NCBI GenBank assembly: GCA_033002965.1
Contig: JAURVB010001822.1
Location: forward strand, 62,001 to 126,000
Source: Piper betle
Lineage: Eukaryota; Streptophyta; Magnoliopsida; Piperales; Piperaceae
Direction of reading: 5' to 3'
DNA length: 64,000 bases
A program made the position numbers and the translations under genes. Each line of letters begins with the position of its first letter. Within the stretch, counting starts at the first letter, position 1. The notes beneath the pieces were generated by a model. The model was not told where the DNA came from, made no database searches, and was given only the letters and a program-made list of their open reading frames with translations. Positions 11,190 through 23,421 of the stretch are shown here, piece after piece.

Positions 11190-11950
11190 TGTTTGTATTA
11201 TTTACTACTTATTTCGTATAGATGTGTGAAACAATTGGTGTTAATACACTTCTCTGTATACAAACTATATTAGATTTTGCACATGAATTTTATAAACAGT
11301 CCTGTAAGCTACATCCTGGTCACAAATAATAGACACACAGGCTTTAAAAAATAAGACATACAAGAAATCTATAATTTGGCTGACTACCGTATTATTGTTT
11401 TATAGGCTGCACTTTAAAATAACTAGTCCTTTAAAAATCTTAAAATTTATATTTATATTATTCATCACCCATTTAATAATATATAAACGTGAAACAATCG
11501 GTGCTAATAGGCATTCCAACCACTTTTTCCTTGTAATTATTTTCTTTTGCCAGCTTCTTCGTGTATGATTTGCGAGGGGGTGGGGAAGAAGATAGTCATC
11601 GGCAGCCGGGCAGACACGTCGCAAGTAAAGACAAATGTAGAAGTTTTCGTCTTTTCTTTACCTGATTCTTGTTCCTCTTTTGTAAAAAAGCATGAAACAG
11701 CTTGTTATTATTGAAGTGGTCAGTGGGGTTGATAGACATTAAGTCTTGTCATGGCTTGTCGGACTAAGGGCTTGTATACCCGTGAGATTACAAGACAGAC
11801 AACAAATATGATGCATGCTAATTCTACGTGAAACAGTACCTATATTAAATATGCATTCCTAGCTTTTAGCTGCCGACAGAAAGACTCATTCTTATTCTGA
11901 CCGTCAACAAATACAATATGCTATTATGTTATAATCAATGCATTAGCTTA

Positions 11951-12015
11951 TGCCTGTAACCTAGTGGTTACGAGGTTGAGTAAAAAACCAGCCTCTTGCA
12001 AAATACTTCCTAAAG
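11951..12015 (+). repeat. Possible SINE remnant (tRNA-like, Au-type)
   Basis: The stretch CCTAGTGGTTACGAGGTTGAG followed by AGCCTCTTGCA resembles the tRNA-derived head of plant SINEs (A-box-like TAGTGGTTA, then the AGCCTCTTGCA word seen in Au SINEs). The B box is poor and no tail or target duplication is clear, so this is a weak call. Confidence 0.3.
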
Positions 12016-15000
12016 TCAGTTGAGCATTTTACTAGTAAAGGGTCCATGTTTTTTGATATTATCCAGTAACAGGAGAATCAAAATTCATTATTAAAAAAGG
12101 GAAAATTTTTTATAATAACCAGACCGGCCTATAATTTTTTTAAAATAATTTTTTTCAAGAGAGTGATCGTTTGTCCACCTCTTGGCCGAAGGCGACTAGA
12201 TCTTGCCACACATAGCCATAGTTGTCATCTTATGCCAGCTTCTGTTAAGAGTATTGTTTAAGATAATTTATATATTTTTCTCTTTTCTGATGATTATACT
12301 TGATTTTTTCACCAAACGAGAATATCACAAATCAATTTTCCTTCAGAGTAAAAAGCTCAAGTTAGTACAATGAATTCTTTATGGTTGGACCCTTTAGAGA
12401 CCCAGACATGTGGGAACTTTAGTTAATTGCCTAATGCATCGGTTACTTCTTTGTCATCATTTACACTTGATAGCCACTTGACGGACATGCAAATGTGCAA
12501 TGCAATACTTGCTTCATTTTACGTGCCATTAGGGCTCTTGCAAATTAATAGTTAGTTGGATGCTATTAATTTTTATGGTGAAATAATTAAGAAATTAACT
12601 ATGATCAACAATATTTAAGACAATGACATAAAGAAAAATGATTACAAAAAAATAAATAAGAATGAATAAACTATAAATAAGAATCGTGCTTCCTCATTTA
12701 GAATGAATGAATGAATAAATAATTGAGTTTATTAATTTTATAAGTAGATTATATAGATGGGCAATTTCCATAGTGTTAAATTTTATCATTCTCATCCCCT
12801 GGTTTAAAAAGGCTGACATTATCTTCAAAGTGCCAAATTGTTGTCTAAATTGAGATTCAATTCTCAATTTGAGAATGCCAATCGTTAGGTTTAGACTTGA
12901 TTCGTTAAACCGAAACTAAATCCTTATCGGTTATAATGGACATAAATACACAAGCAGGAAGATTAGTATCGAATGCTTGATCATCCCCCCAAAAGGTTAT
13001 ATATCATAATCATCTTAAAAATGAACGGAATTAGACGTGCATGTATGAGTTCAAATTGTATGGTCTATCAAGCAAGAAATTTTTTTGCTAGAGCCCAAAA
13101 TTAAGAAAAATATCCCTTTTTTAACTAAAAGTGTATGGAAGGATATTTTTGTAATCCATGATGATTGAGTAGTTATAAAAATAGGGTTTTTTTACTAAAG
13201 TAGGAAGAATATTTTTGATAATAATGGATGGTGGGAGAATGATCGAGATTAATATAATGACAAAGCTATCGTTGAGTTAGTTTTATAATAAAATAAAAAA
13301 TTAAAACAACTCAACCCATATTATATAAACCTTTTTTATGCCGACCACAAGGACAACTGGCTTTGGGCAACCCTAGGTTTGAAGGGGGTGGTCATGGGCA
13401 TATCTAATTGTTGTTGGCCTTGTGCGGCCGATCTAGTTGCCCTTGGCCTAATTGGGCCGTCAACCTAATTTTTTTAAGAAAAATTTGATGAACCCATCAT
13501 TTAAAGGTATTTTAAATAATTCAATTTTTTTCTGATCTTTAGTCCTAATTATACCACCTTTTGACAATATGAAAAATCATACTCAGTTGTATGGGGAAAA
13601 GCCCAAAGAGATACTTGAGAGATTTTGGACTAAATTTCCTGTTCAGCCTACCTTACGATCCAAACTCTACTCATACAGAGTAAGGCTTCCGATTGTACAC
13701 AGGCCCTCTAGCACTCTTTACACATTCCATGAACAATACAAATGTGCTTGATTTTTTCCTTCTACTATAACAACAACATTATGAAACATACACAAGTACG
13801 CATGAAGATATGGATTGAACATCTCATGAGCAGCTCTTTCTCAGCAAAGCATGCTGCCAGGAAGGCCAGGACCCCCGCCCTTGGCGCAACCCACGGGATT
13901 GTGGATTCTCTTTGAATCTTCGCCCATAGTTATATATGTCTCGTGTCTTTTACCTTGTCTGATCACTTCATTGTTCAGCTCGTACCAGCTTGATGGAATT
14001 CTCCTTTTTATGTATTGCCTCCCACAACTCCCTGCTGCCCAAAATAGTATGTTCTATGCACATTCGAGCTCAAAACAGTGATGCTTCCCAAGCTAGGGAT
14101 GTGAAGGGTGTGAGATGTGATGATGACTTGAAAAGATATATAACAACTTGTCATTCACACTCAGTACCAAGTAATAACAAGTAACACGTAGCCGGCCGTA
14201 GGTTTCACTGCCAGAACATCATAGTACTAACTTGGCTAGGTGAAAGAAAATAACATGTTATTGCTACTCGGCAATATCGGACCATTTGGTAAAAGGCTGC
14301 CCATTGTCATGTAGATTGTACGCCTTTTGGCTTGGAAAAAAAAGGTTGTACTCTTCTTGTCATGGGAAGTTGAAACCACTTAGATTATTTGAGTGTTGGT
14401 TGTTTTGGTGAGCTGTGCAATTTGATGGGTGGAATCCTTATTATCTCTTCGTATACTTTTAAAATAGTTCTAGGTGAAATAATTTATTTTATATAGTTTT
14501 TTATATAAAAGATATTTTATTATCTGAAATAAAAAATAGAATAATTGCTTCTCGACTTAAAAACTCCCATTCTACCAATGTTAAATTAAACACTCTTTCT
14601 AATTGTTACACTATATTCATGTTCCATAGAAGGATGTTTTTAACTTGGAATAACAATACCCGTAAAAATATCAATTACATGTAAATACACACATTTATTT
14701 GAAGTGTATATTAAATTTAGCTTACATAAGAGCAGTTTGTTCTTACAATATATATAAAAATATTAATAATATGTAAATCTATATGTTTATATAAGGTTTT
14801 GTTTGGGTGCAGTTTCGTTCTAAAGTACAATTTTATCGAATTAAATTAGAGAGTTTGGTTGGATTAAAGAGAGTTTGGTGGGATCAAAGATGTCTTTATC
14901 AGGCAAAAAAATTGTGCGAGTAAAATAAAAATAAATATTACGAGTGAAGAAACACACGAGGGTTTTTACATAATTATTTAAAGATTAACTCAAATTCTTA

Positions 15001-15998
15001 AATTAATTTATAGTAATTCAAGAACTACAAATTCGTTAATTATTTAATAAAAATAATAAATTTTATTAATTTTAAATTAATCTATCTTTGATAATTTTAC
15101 CTCTAATACCCTAATTTTTCTGCTTATTGTCCTGAATCTTTAAAATTACTCCATCGTTATCATTATGGCCCTCGCTGGCCGTACTACCCACAAGAAAGTT
15201 GGTGGCCTTCTGTGTTTCAGAGTATCAGTTGGGAAAATTTGGGCTATTTTCCGGCGATGGCAAGGTTCCAAGTCGGAGGCTCTCAATTAGGTTCTGCTGA
15301 TTAGTTGTGGGGAGAATCTGATAAAGGTGGTGGTGTGGCCAGCGGTGCCCTGAGTTGGCCAAGGAATTCCCAAAGGTTTGTTGGTGATAGTGGGGCTCTT
15401 CAGTGATGGCTCGCTATCAGGTTGTGTCAGGGCACTCTAAACTCTCCAATGGTGGCCTCAAGGGTTGCCGGAGCAGCTCCTCTAGTGAGGGGCTCCTCCC
15501 TTTCTCTTCTTCTTCTTCTTCTGCCTTCGTTTGCTACTTTTCTGTTTCTGCTGCAACCCAAGCCCCACCCCATCAAACTCTAGCCTTTAGGCATTTATAG
15601 GAAACTCTAAGCTTTTCCATCCTTTCACGGCTCCACTTCTCTTCACCACAAAATCCTCACTCACCTCTCCTTATCTGTATTTTCTTCTTATCCTTACTTC
15701 CATAAAAATTAGAACCGTATGGACTTAGTCTAAAGGTTAACGTAGTGGAGAGGTATGGCTCCGGCGCACATAATTTTGATGATCGGGTTTATATCAAATT
15801 TAATTGGCGTAAGAGTACTAGCTGGTATGCTCATACTAGTATTTGTGTTAATATAACCTTTATCAAAACATATTTGGCAGTGACGTCGGTTACTTGGGCG
15901 TTGTAAATAATACATCCCATTTGAACGGGTGCATTAATTTTAAAAAATACAACAAGAAATTAGCGGTTTATATATATAGCATTATTCCTATTTATTTA
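12016..15998. other. Gene-free spacer, AT-rich with one GC-richer island
   Basis: No gene supported. 12.1-13.5 kb and 14.4-15.1 kb are AT-rich with many short A/T runs. 15.18-15.60 kb is noticeably more GC-rich but has only a 65-codon frame (15403-15600, Ser-rich) that matches nothing. The frames at 13569-13751 and 13851-14184 are also unrecognised. Old transposon debris is likely but I could not define ends. Confidence 0.45.
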
Positions 15999-16065
15999 GT
16001 GGGCCATTCATCTAATTGGGCCAAAAGCTAAAACTTGCCCAAGCCCAACAAAAAACGTAAGGCCC
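15999..16065 (+). promoter_or_regulatory. Cluster of site II-type TGGGCC/GGCCCA motifs upstream of the RING gene
   Basis: Within about 65 bp are AGTGGGCCATT, ATTGGGCCAAA, AAGCCCAAC and AAGGCCCATT. These TGGGCY elements are TCP-binding sites common in promoters of plant housekeeping genes. They lie 215-280 bp before the ATG at 16280, where a TATA-less core promoter would be expected. Function is inferred. Confidence 0.5.
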
Positions 16066-16279
16066 ATTCATACCGTCGTCTCCCCCAAGCGCGCCTTCTT
16101 CCGCCAATCACCGATCTCGTCGAAATACTCTTCGATTACGACCTCCGAAATCCGCCATCGATCTTCCGATTCTGCTCAGGATTTCGGCATGGATTGCTTC
16201 CATATCGATCGAAGTTCACCTCTCCCAAATTTGGTGTGATTTGGTTTGGTATCGGCCCCAAAGTTCGATTCTTTTCTCA

Positions 16280-19200
16280 ATGGAGTCTTCGGCGGCGAGC
16301 TTTTCCTCCTCCTCCTCCTCCTCCGGCGCCGGCTCTGGGGCGGTCGACTCGTCGCCGCTCCTCTCCGGCGCCGGATCCGGCCGGGACGATGACTGGAACC
16401 GGCGGTTCGGCCGGCAGGCGGGGCTGCGGGGGGCCGCGCGGCTGCTCCGGCGGGCGGGTAGCCGGCGGGCGGCGATGCGGGAGCCGTCGATACGGGTGCG
16501 GGAGACGGCGGCGGAGCAGCTGGAGGAGGCGCAGAGCGACTGGGCGTACTCGCGGCCGGTGGTGGTGCTTGACATCGTTTGGAACCTGGCCTTCGTCGTC
16601 GCCGCGGCTGTGGTGATGGTGCTGAGCCGGAGCGAGGCCCCGTCGATGCCGCTCCGGTTGTGGATCGCCGGGTACGCGATGCAGTGCCTGCTTCACATGG
16701 TCTGCGTCCGGTTCGAGTACCGGAGGCGGCAGGAGTTGCAGAGGGCGGCGCCAGCGGAGCGGGTGGGGGGCGGCGTTGGAGAGGGTCTCGTCGGCGAGGT
16801 GCAACCGGAGGGAGGAGGAAGCGGGTTTGGCGCGCAGCAGATGGGGCAGGAGGATCGGACGAGGTAAGGAGGAAGAAAGGTGTACTCTTTTGGGATAAAA
16901 AATTATTTCTTTTTTGTGTTTGTTGTTTAGATTATTTAAGTGTAGTTAATCCAAAACTTAGTTTGTTAGTTTTGTTTATCAGCGATTTCAGCTTTTCTAC
17001 TGTTTGATTACTCGCCTACTGCATTTGATTTGATGGTTTCTATCTGTTATTATATTGGATGTATGTGCCTAGATTTAGTTAATGAAATAACTTCGGGAAG
17101 TATGTGAGGTCTTGGTGGTAAAGATATTAATGTAAGGAATTAGAAGGTTCATGCAGTTATGCAAGTAAAAGATCCTATTTTTCACATCAATTTAAGAACA
17201 TCTACATTGTTTTCCCTTGGAATTGTTTGTGGTCTATGATGCAGCTTTCTTCATAGTTTTATGTTTCAACGAATAAATAGAATTAGGTGGTAGTTAACTA
17301 ATTATATGCATGGAAACAAAAGGGTGGTAAATTTATACTGTTTTGTTTTCTCATTTTGCTGATGCTTTACTGTTTTAGATTCTTCCTAGTCAGTCTTTTG
17401 GTGCTATAACTGTGACATAAATTGTGCAAATTACTTTAGCATTTTGGCTATTTGATATGTAGCTTTTTAATTTATTTTGATGTGTAGCCTTCAGAGGTAT
17501 ACACATGGAATCTAATCTTGACCTTGAATGGTAGTTCTCAATTGTCTGTCTCATACAAGGATTAGGGATAGGGTTTGCATGTGATTTTGCAAATTTTTGG
17601 GGATTACTTTTCATCCTAATTTATTCCATATGAGAATCATCTGAAAAATTGGTCTTCTAAGTTGTGGGGTTGTTTGATCATGGTATATTGATACCTCTCT
17701 AAGAATTTCATTGTATATCATTTTGTCATGAGCTACTTAGTGCATGGTTGGAATATTCTGGTAGAATGCTTAATTTTTTCTTTCTATTTGGTTCTAGAAG
17801 CGGTCACAGCTAAGCTGTAACCAATTTTTTTTTTAAATAAAATTTATTTATTGCAACTGCAGCTTTATTTTCAGTCTGTAATAATCTGAATTCATTTTTT
17901 ACTAGTGTTGCAAAGCACTTAGAATCTGCCAACACAATGTTTTCATTTATATGGTGGATCATTGGATTCTACTGGGTATCTGCTGGCAGCAAGACTTTAC
18001 CCTATGAGTCGCCTCTGCTATACTGGTACTGGGGATAATTCTGCAGTAATTTAGCTGGAATCTTTTAGTTCTGCCTCTTTTTTGCCCTCTCAATGAATTG
18101 ATTGTGGATGCAGGCTATGTATTGTTTTTCTGGCATTTGACGTGTTTTTTGTCGTGTTCTGTGTTGCCCTGGCTTGTCTTATTGGCATTGCTGTGTGCTG
18201 CTGCCTTCCTTGCATCATTGCAATCTTATATGCAGTGGCAGATCAGGTGATTGAACTGAGACATTTGGCTCCTCCTGTTTACCATAGACAATAACTTATT
18301 TGTACAGAAGAATTAAGATGACAAAAAGAAATTTTTTCCCATGTTGGCTCTTACAGGAACCACGGATGATCATATTTCATTATGTTTACATGGAACCATA
18401 TTTAAAATATATAGTTGATAATAATGCTCAATTTTCTATGGACTTACATTGATTTGTACAATTGATAATTTTGCTTGAACAATCAAAGATTGTTTCCAAC
18501 TTCTCCGTCATCTATCTAATTAGATACCATGGTAAAGAGTGTATTTTCCATCTTAGCTTGTGTAATGGTCAATGGGGGAAAAAGACAAAAAATGGTGTAC
18601 AATTGAATGCATTTTGGTTCTTTGTGGTTTTAAAATTTTTATGGTCTCAAAAGTGGAATATCTGTCAATTTAAGCTGAGTAATTCCCACATGCTATGCAG
18701 TCAAACTCAGTGAACGTGAGTAATTGACAATGTGGTCATTGAATACCTTGTTGAAGGAGAGATGATTGAAAACTTGAATTTATCCTTACTGTCCAATAAT
18801 CTTTTATATATTATTATTTTGTTTACAGCAGATTGTAGGGAAACATTTAGTAAAAGCAGTTAATAATAATGATGTTCTTTTCCTGTTCATGGTTTCTGGC
18901 CATTCTTTCCCTTATGATACCGTTTACTTCCTCAGAACAAGTGTATGAAATGTATGATTTTTGTTTGCTTGCAGGATGGAGCAACAGAAGAAGATATTTG
19001 TCAGCTTCCGAGATACAAGTTCCATAGATATAATAACATTGAGAAAGGTAATGGTGAGGTATCAGAACCCTTTGGAGGAATTATGACCGAGTGTGGTACT
19101 GAAACACCTATGGAGCATGTTCTATCGGCAGAAGATGCTGTAAGTCAGAATCAAATTGATTTATTTACTAAGAATATTAGAGTGCGACATAGTTCATTAC

Positions 19201-19738
19201 TGTCCTTTAGCAATAGCCAATATTTTAGCTGTGCATTGCCGGTTATTACTTTGCATTTTGGAGTATATGAATGAAGTGTCATTTTTGAATAGCTCTGTTA
19301 CGGAATAAGTGTCCAATATGATAAATTTTACTGGAGCAAAGCAATGTGGTTGGGGCTTTTTTCTTCTCGAATTAGGTTAATCAGAGAAGCATCTGTGACA
19401 CTTAGCTCCTGCCTGATTCTTGCAATTATGTGCCAAGCCTACAGTTTGGTCGTTGATAATTGGCACTAGTAGTCATATCTCGATTGACAAAAAAATTCTT
19501 TATCTTGTAGTCATATCTTGTTCGCAATTTGTGTTTTATGCTCTTATTCATATTTTTTTTGTAGGAATGTTGTATATGCTTGTCTGCATATGAGGATGGG
19601 GTGGAGCTGCGGGAGCTTCCTTGTTGTCACCATTTCCATTGTGCCTGCGTTGACAAGTGGTTGTACATCAATGCTACTTGCCCACTCTGCAAATTCAATA
19701 TTGTGAAGAGTATAGCACATGACCGGGAAGAAGTGTAG
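16280..19738 (+). CDS. Multi-pass membrane RING-H2 E3 ubiquitin ligase (At1g12760/At1g63170-like)
   Basis: Five exons: 16280-16863, 17906-18025, 18114-18246, 18975-19139, 19565-19738; all GT-AG, phases agree, 391 aa, no frameshift. After a Ser/Gly-rich, GC-rich N-terminus come hydrophobic segments: [52 protein letters not shown], and [20 protein letters not shown] with [21 protein letters not shown] short linker (exon 4) leads to a C-terminal RING-H2: [42 protein letters not shown]. The layout equals the Arabidopsis At1g12760/At1g63170 family of membrane E3 ligases. It would transfer ubiquitin from an E2 to unknown membrane or cytosolic targets. A decayed copy of its last exon sits at 2490. 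Confidence 0.93.
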
Positions 19739-20500
19739 GTTCATCCTTTTTTTCCTTGTGCCCAAGGGATATAAGAGCTGCCTGAACCAATTTATTTGAT
19801 ATGGATAAAGACATACACATATATGTATATATATACCAGCGTTCTGTTCTACAAGGTGGTACTGGACTAAGAGAAGGATCGATATTGTTTGTAGCACTTA
19901 AGTTTATCTAGACTCAAGTGAGCTTTATGATGTAGCTTGCTAGACCATCGATCCGAACCTACTGTTCGGTGCCCGTAGTGATTTATAAATGTGTGAGGGA
20001 ATTCAATCTCGTGTTGTAGCCGTTTGGGTAAAAAACTGTGTTGTTATATATATCTTTGATCTATCATTAAAAGCCGGAATTTCACTCTCAGTATGTGTAT
20101 TATTCTAGTGCACCAGACTATGACTTGTAAAGTCTATGAGCTTATAAATGACCTTGTATGTGCATGGTACCGGCATTGTTCTTCACCACGACTTCGAAGG
20201 ATACAGTTTTTTGAAGAAGCTTATAGTAGTATGAATGAAGGGAATGAATCTGTAGGTAAAAAAGATTAAGAGATCTCATGGAGAAGCCCAATTCAATGAG
20301 GAAGAATATAAACGACGTCCAACAAAAACAGAATACAAACCGAACCATCTGTAAGAGACCAAGAAAATAAACATTATGTTCGCTATGCATGCACAAATCC
20401 ATCACCAGGCTCTACAATCGTTTAGCATATCAATGACCATCACATCTGGCGTACAAATAATACTAAGAAAATTTTTTATTTCCCCTCAAAACAATATCAA
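19739..20500. other. 3' flank of the RING gene
   Basis: 3' UTR and spacer. The part 19838-19930 is the stretch shared with the pseudo-copy near 2682-2775. No other gene seen; the minus frame at 20142-20405 is not recognised. Confidence 0.5.
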
Positions 20501-20639
20501 GAAATGTTAACATAAGTGCATCCATAACCAATGTGTTGAGCCCTATTGGCCTCCAAAATAGACTTAAAACAGGTTTTATAAGTATCTCTTAATCCAAAAA
20601 CTAGCTTAATGAATAAGACTTTCTTATTACCCTATATAC

Positions 20640-21600
20640 AAGTCACCAGTCACCGGTCACCTCCAAACATGATGTAGGAAAAACTTAATAATTCTCTCCC
20701 TCACACATCATACCAGGTCTACATGTTATAATTAAGTTTTAGGAGAGTCTAATTTGGGCTAGCTACCATCCAAATCATCTTTCTCTCACCACATGCTTTG
20801 CATACACATCATACCACCCGAATTATCTACCCATCAACACATGCTAGGTTCACATATTATAGTAAAGTTTTAAGAGAGTCCAATTCGGGTCCACATGTTA
20901 TAATAAAAGTCTAGGAAAGTCAAATTTGGGTTGGCTACCATCCAAATTATCTCCCCCTCTCCACATGTTTGGCCCACACATCATACCACTCGAACCATTT
21001 CTCCTTCACCACATGTTATAGTAAAGTTCCACGAGACTTCAATTCGATGTTATAGTGAAATTCCAAGACGGGTTTCATAAGTTTTTCTTAATCTAGGTCC
21101 ACAAGTTATAGTTATAGTGAAGTTCTATAAGACTCCAATTCAATGTTGTAGTGAAGTTTCAAGACAGGTTTTATGAGTCTATTCGATGTTATAGTGAAAT
21201 TCCAAGACAAGTTTCATAAGTCTTTCTTAATCTATGTCTATATATTATAGTTATAGTGAAGTTTTATAAGACTCCAATTCAATATTGTAGTGAAGTTTTA
21301 GGACAAGTTTTATGAGTCTATTCGATGTTATAGTGAAATTCCAAAACAAGTTTCACAAGCTCTCTTAATCTAGGTCCACATGTTATAATTATAATAAAGT
21401 TCCATAAGACTCTAATTTAATGTTGTAGTAAAATTTAAGGACAGGTTTCATGAGTCTATTCGATGTTGTAGTGAAGTTCCAAGACAGATTTTATAAGCCT
21501 TTCTTAATTTAGGTCCACATGTTATAGTTATATTGAAGTTTCATGAGACTCCAATTCGATGTTATAATAAGGTTTCAGGACAGGTTTCATGAGGCTATAT
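20640..21600. repeat. Minisatellite-like array: four 138-139 bp units plus irregular earlier copies
   Basis: Four units start with CGATGTTATAGTGAA/CGATGTTGTAGTGAA at about 21045, 21184, 21323 and 21461 (spacing 139, 139, 138). Each contains CTTAATCTAGGTCCACA-like, AGACTCCAATTC-like and ACAGGTTTCATGAGTCTATT-like words. To the left (20640-21045) shorter irregular relatives of the same words occur. The whole tract is bracketed by similar sequence, CTATATACAAGTCACCAGTC near 20632 and CTATATATAAGTTATCAGTC near 21593, each followed by AACATGA.GTAG. No coding potential. Confidence 0.8.
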
Positions 21601-21853
21601 ATAAGTTATCAGTCAACTCTAAACATGACGTAGATTAAACCCAACACATTGAACCACTTGCAACAATATTGTAATCAATCAAAATATTATAAAAAGAGGA
21701 GCAAGTTGGAGTATTGATGTTGAAGGCCTAGTTTAAAGTAAATATTAGTTGATCATCGAATTCTGCTTCGATCGATCATCGGCATTGGCATCAAAACTGG
21801 TACAATTATCATCCCGTTTCCAAACAGCTTCCGATTTTCTACTCACCTGTCGC

Positions 21854-22010
21854 TCAATTCTTCAAAGTTATGCTCGGCATGCCCAGCTGCATAAAAACTC
21901 CAGAACTTCTACCAACCCAATCAACAAAAGAACCCAAGAACTGCATGGCTGTTAAGCAGAGATAATGGTCATTTTGCTGGAGTGATGCCGATGGTACCGG
22001 ACGTGGCCAT
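21854..22010 (-). pseudogene. TMEM161-like gene fragment (copy of part of the gene at 28.5-29.7 kb)
   Basis: On the minus strand the fragment reads HYLCLTAMQFLG, matching HYLCLSALQFLA of the intact-looking TMEM161-like gene. It then continues after small deletions with a piece matching LLIGLAEVRGSFPVV in another frame. On the DNA level CAATCAACAA.AGAACC and AAGAACTGCA..GC correspond to 28685-28735. About 45 bp present at 28750-28795 are missing. It keeps only some 150 bp of a 1.2-kb gene, so it is a dead fragment. Confidence 0.75.
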
Positions 22011-22059
22011 GGCGGGACTACTGGACAAATGGTGCCCATTGCCACCCCTACGTGCAAAA

Positions 22060-23400
22060 CCTCCTTTGTATGTAAGTCAATGAGAAGTCACTTGGGCCGG
22101 CCATCTGAAAAGAGTACTTGTTTGTGAATTTCATCTCTGTTGCCACTTGTGGTTGACGATCGATATAAACGATCATATAGCACAATCGGTAGTTCGTTTA
22201 TCATCTGATATTAATGTACCCTCCTTGTTTTTTTCATTTGATTTTATTGATTTTATCAACTCATTTGTTTATCCTTATTTCATTTATGGAGAGGAAGGAT
22301 TTTGGTGGATCTAAACTCTGAGGATAAATATATGTTATTTTTCAATCCATCAACAAATATATATTCTATGCAAAAACAATTTCTGATAGTTTGAGTTGAG
22401 ATAAGTGATTTAAATGGTACTTCAATTCTGTTATTTATCTTTAAGGTATAATGATTTGTTAGCAAGTGTAGCGTGTATGTGGTGGTAATCGATAAATGAT
22501 TGATTCTTCGTACTCATACAATAGGTGTTGGAGCGACCATTTTCGTCATCGAGAAACTATTGCCAAGGAGTTCATGGCTTTCCTTATGAGGCAGAGGCAG
22601 CTCTTAGCAGTTGTTTCAGAAACTTATTGCAACATCTTTATCCGATCCTGGATTCCGAGGACCTTTTGAGTGTTTAGGAATTAGGACATCCAATCAAAGC
22701 TAAAAACTTTTCAAAAGGGAATGAGATGGGTTCAAGAAGTGCTCCTGACAGAGGAGCGGAGTACTCGAGAAGGGAGAGTTAGTGATTGGACGGACGATTC
22801 GAGAGAATTCCTTTGTTCGCTTTAGTGTGTCAATGTTTAGGGTGATTAATAATTTGTATATTAATTATATTTTTTAAACTAATTTCTCGATTAAGAAAGC
22901 CGGTGACATCTGTTATAAGTCCCTTTTGAAAGCCCAAATAATTTTGGTGTTGCCTTTGACCAGTCTAAATTGAAGTCTCCGGTAATTTTATTATAACATG
23001 TAAACGTAGTATGTGATGAGGGAAAAATAATTCTGATGGTATGATAGGTGAAAGGGAGAATTCTGGGTTTAAAATGAAAAAATTTATTCATTAAATTAAT
23101 TTTTGGATTAAAATAAACCCATAACGCTTGTTATAAGTCTCTTTGGGGCCCATTAAACCCACACCTTTACCACGTATAAGACTCCGTGGATGCATGAACA
23201 TCGAGCGGCGGAACCAAGGCATTGCGGGTGATCAAGAAGCAACAAACGAACTCTTCGGGACTTCGCAAGTTAGTTACTATACCACCCCAAAAATGCCACG
23301 AAGACCAGCATAAAGAATGTCTTGGATGGGCTAGAGGAGGTTTTAAACGATGCATAGGGACTTGATCCGAAGCCTCAAACAATGGTGGCAAACTTAGTGT
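22060..23400. other. Spacer upstream of the CNL pseudogene, possible worn N-terminal part
   Basis: No gene supported. The 23260-23410 part includes NVLDGLEEVLNDA in one frame, which could be a remnant of the 'VLDELE' part of an Rx-type coiled coil because it directly precedes the NB-ARC remnant, but the match is too short to call. Confidence 0.35.
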
Positions 23401-23421
23401 CAACAAGTGCTTTAGTTAGAA

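Noticed and set aside
15719..15780. tRNA or SINE head (GTCTAAAGGTTAACGTAGTGGAGAG)
   Set aside because: Only a loose A-box likeness; no B box, no cloverleaf that I can draw.
16035..16804. Alternative long frames on both strands over RING exon 1
   Set aside because: GC-driven shadows; only the frame from 16280 continues across four GT-AG introns into a RING domain.
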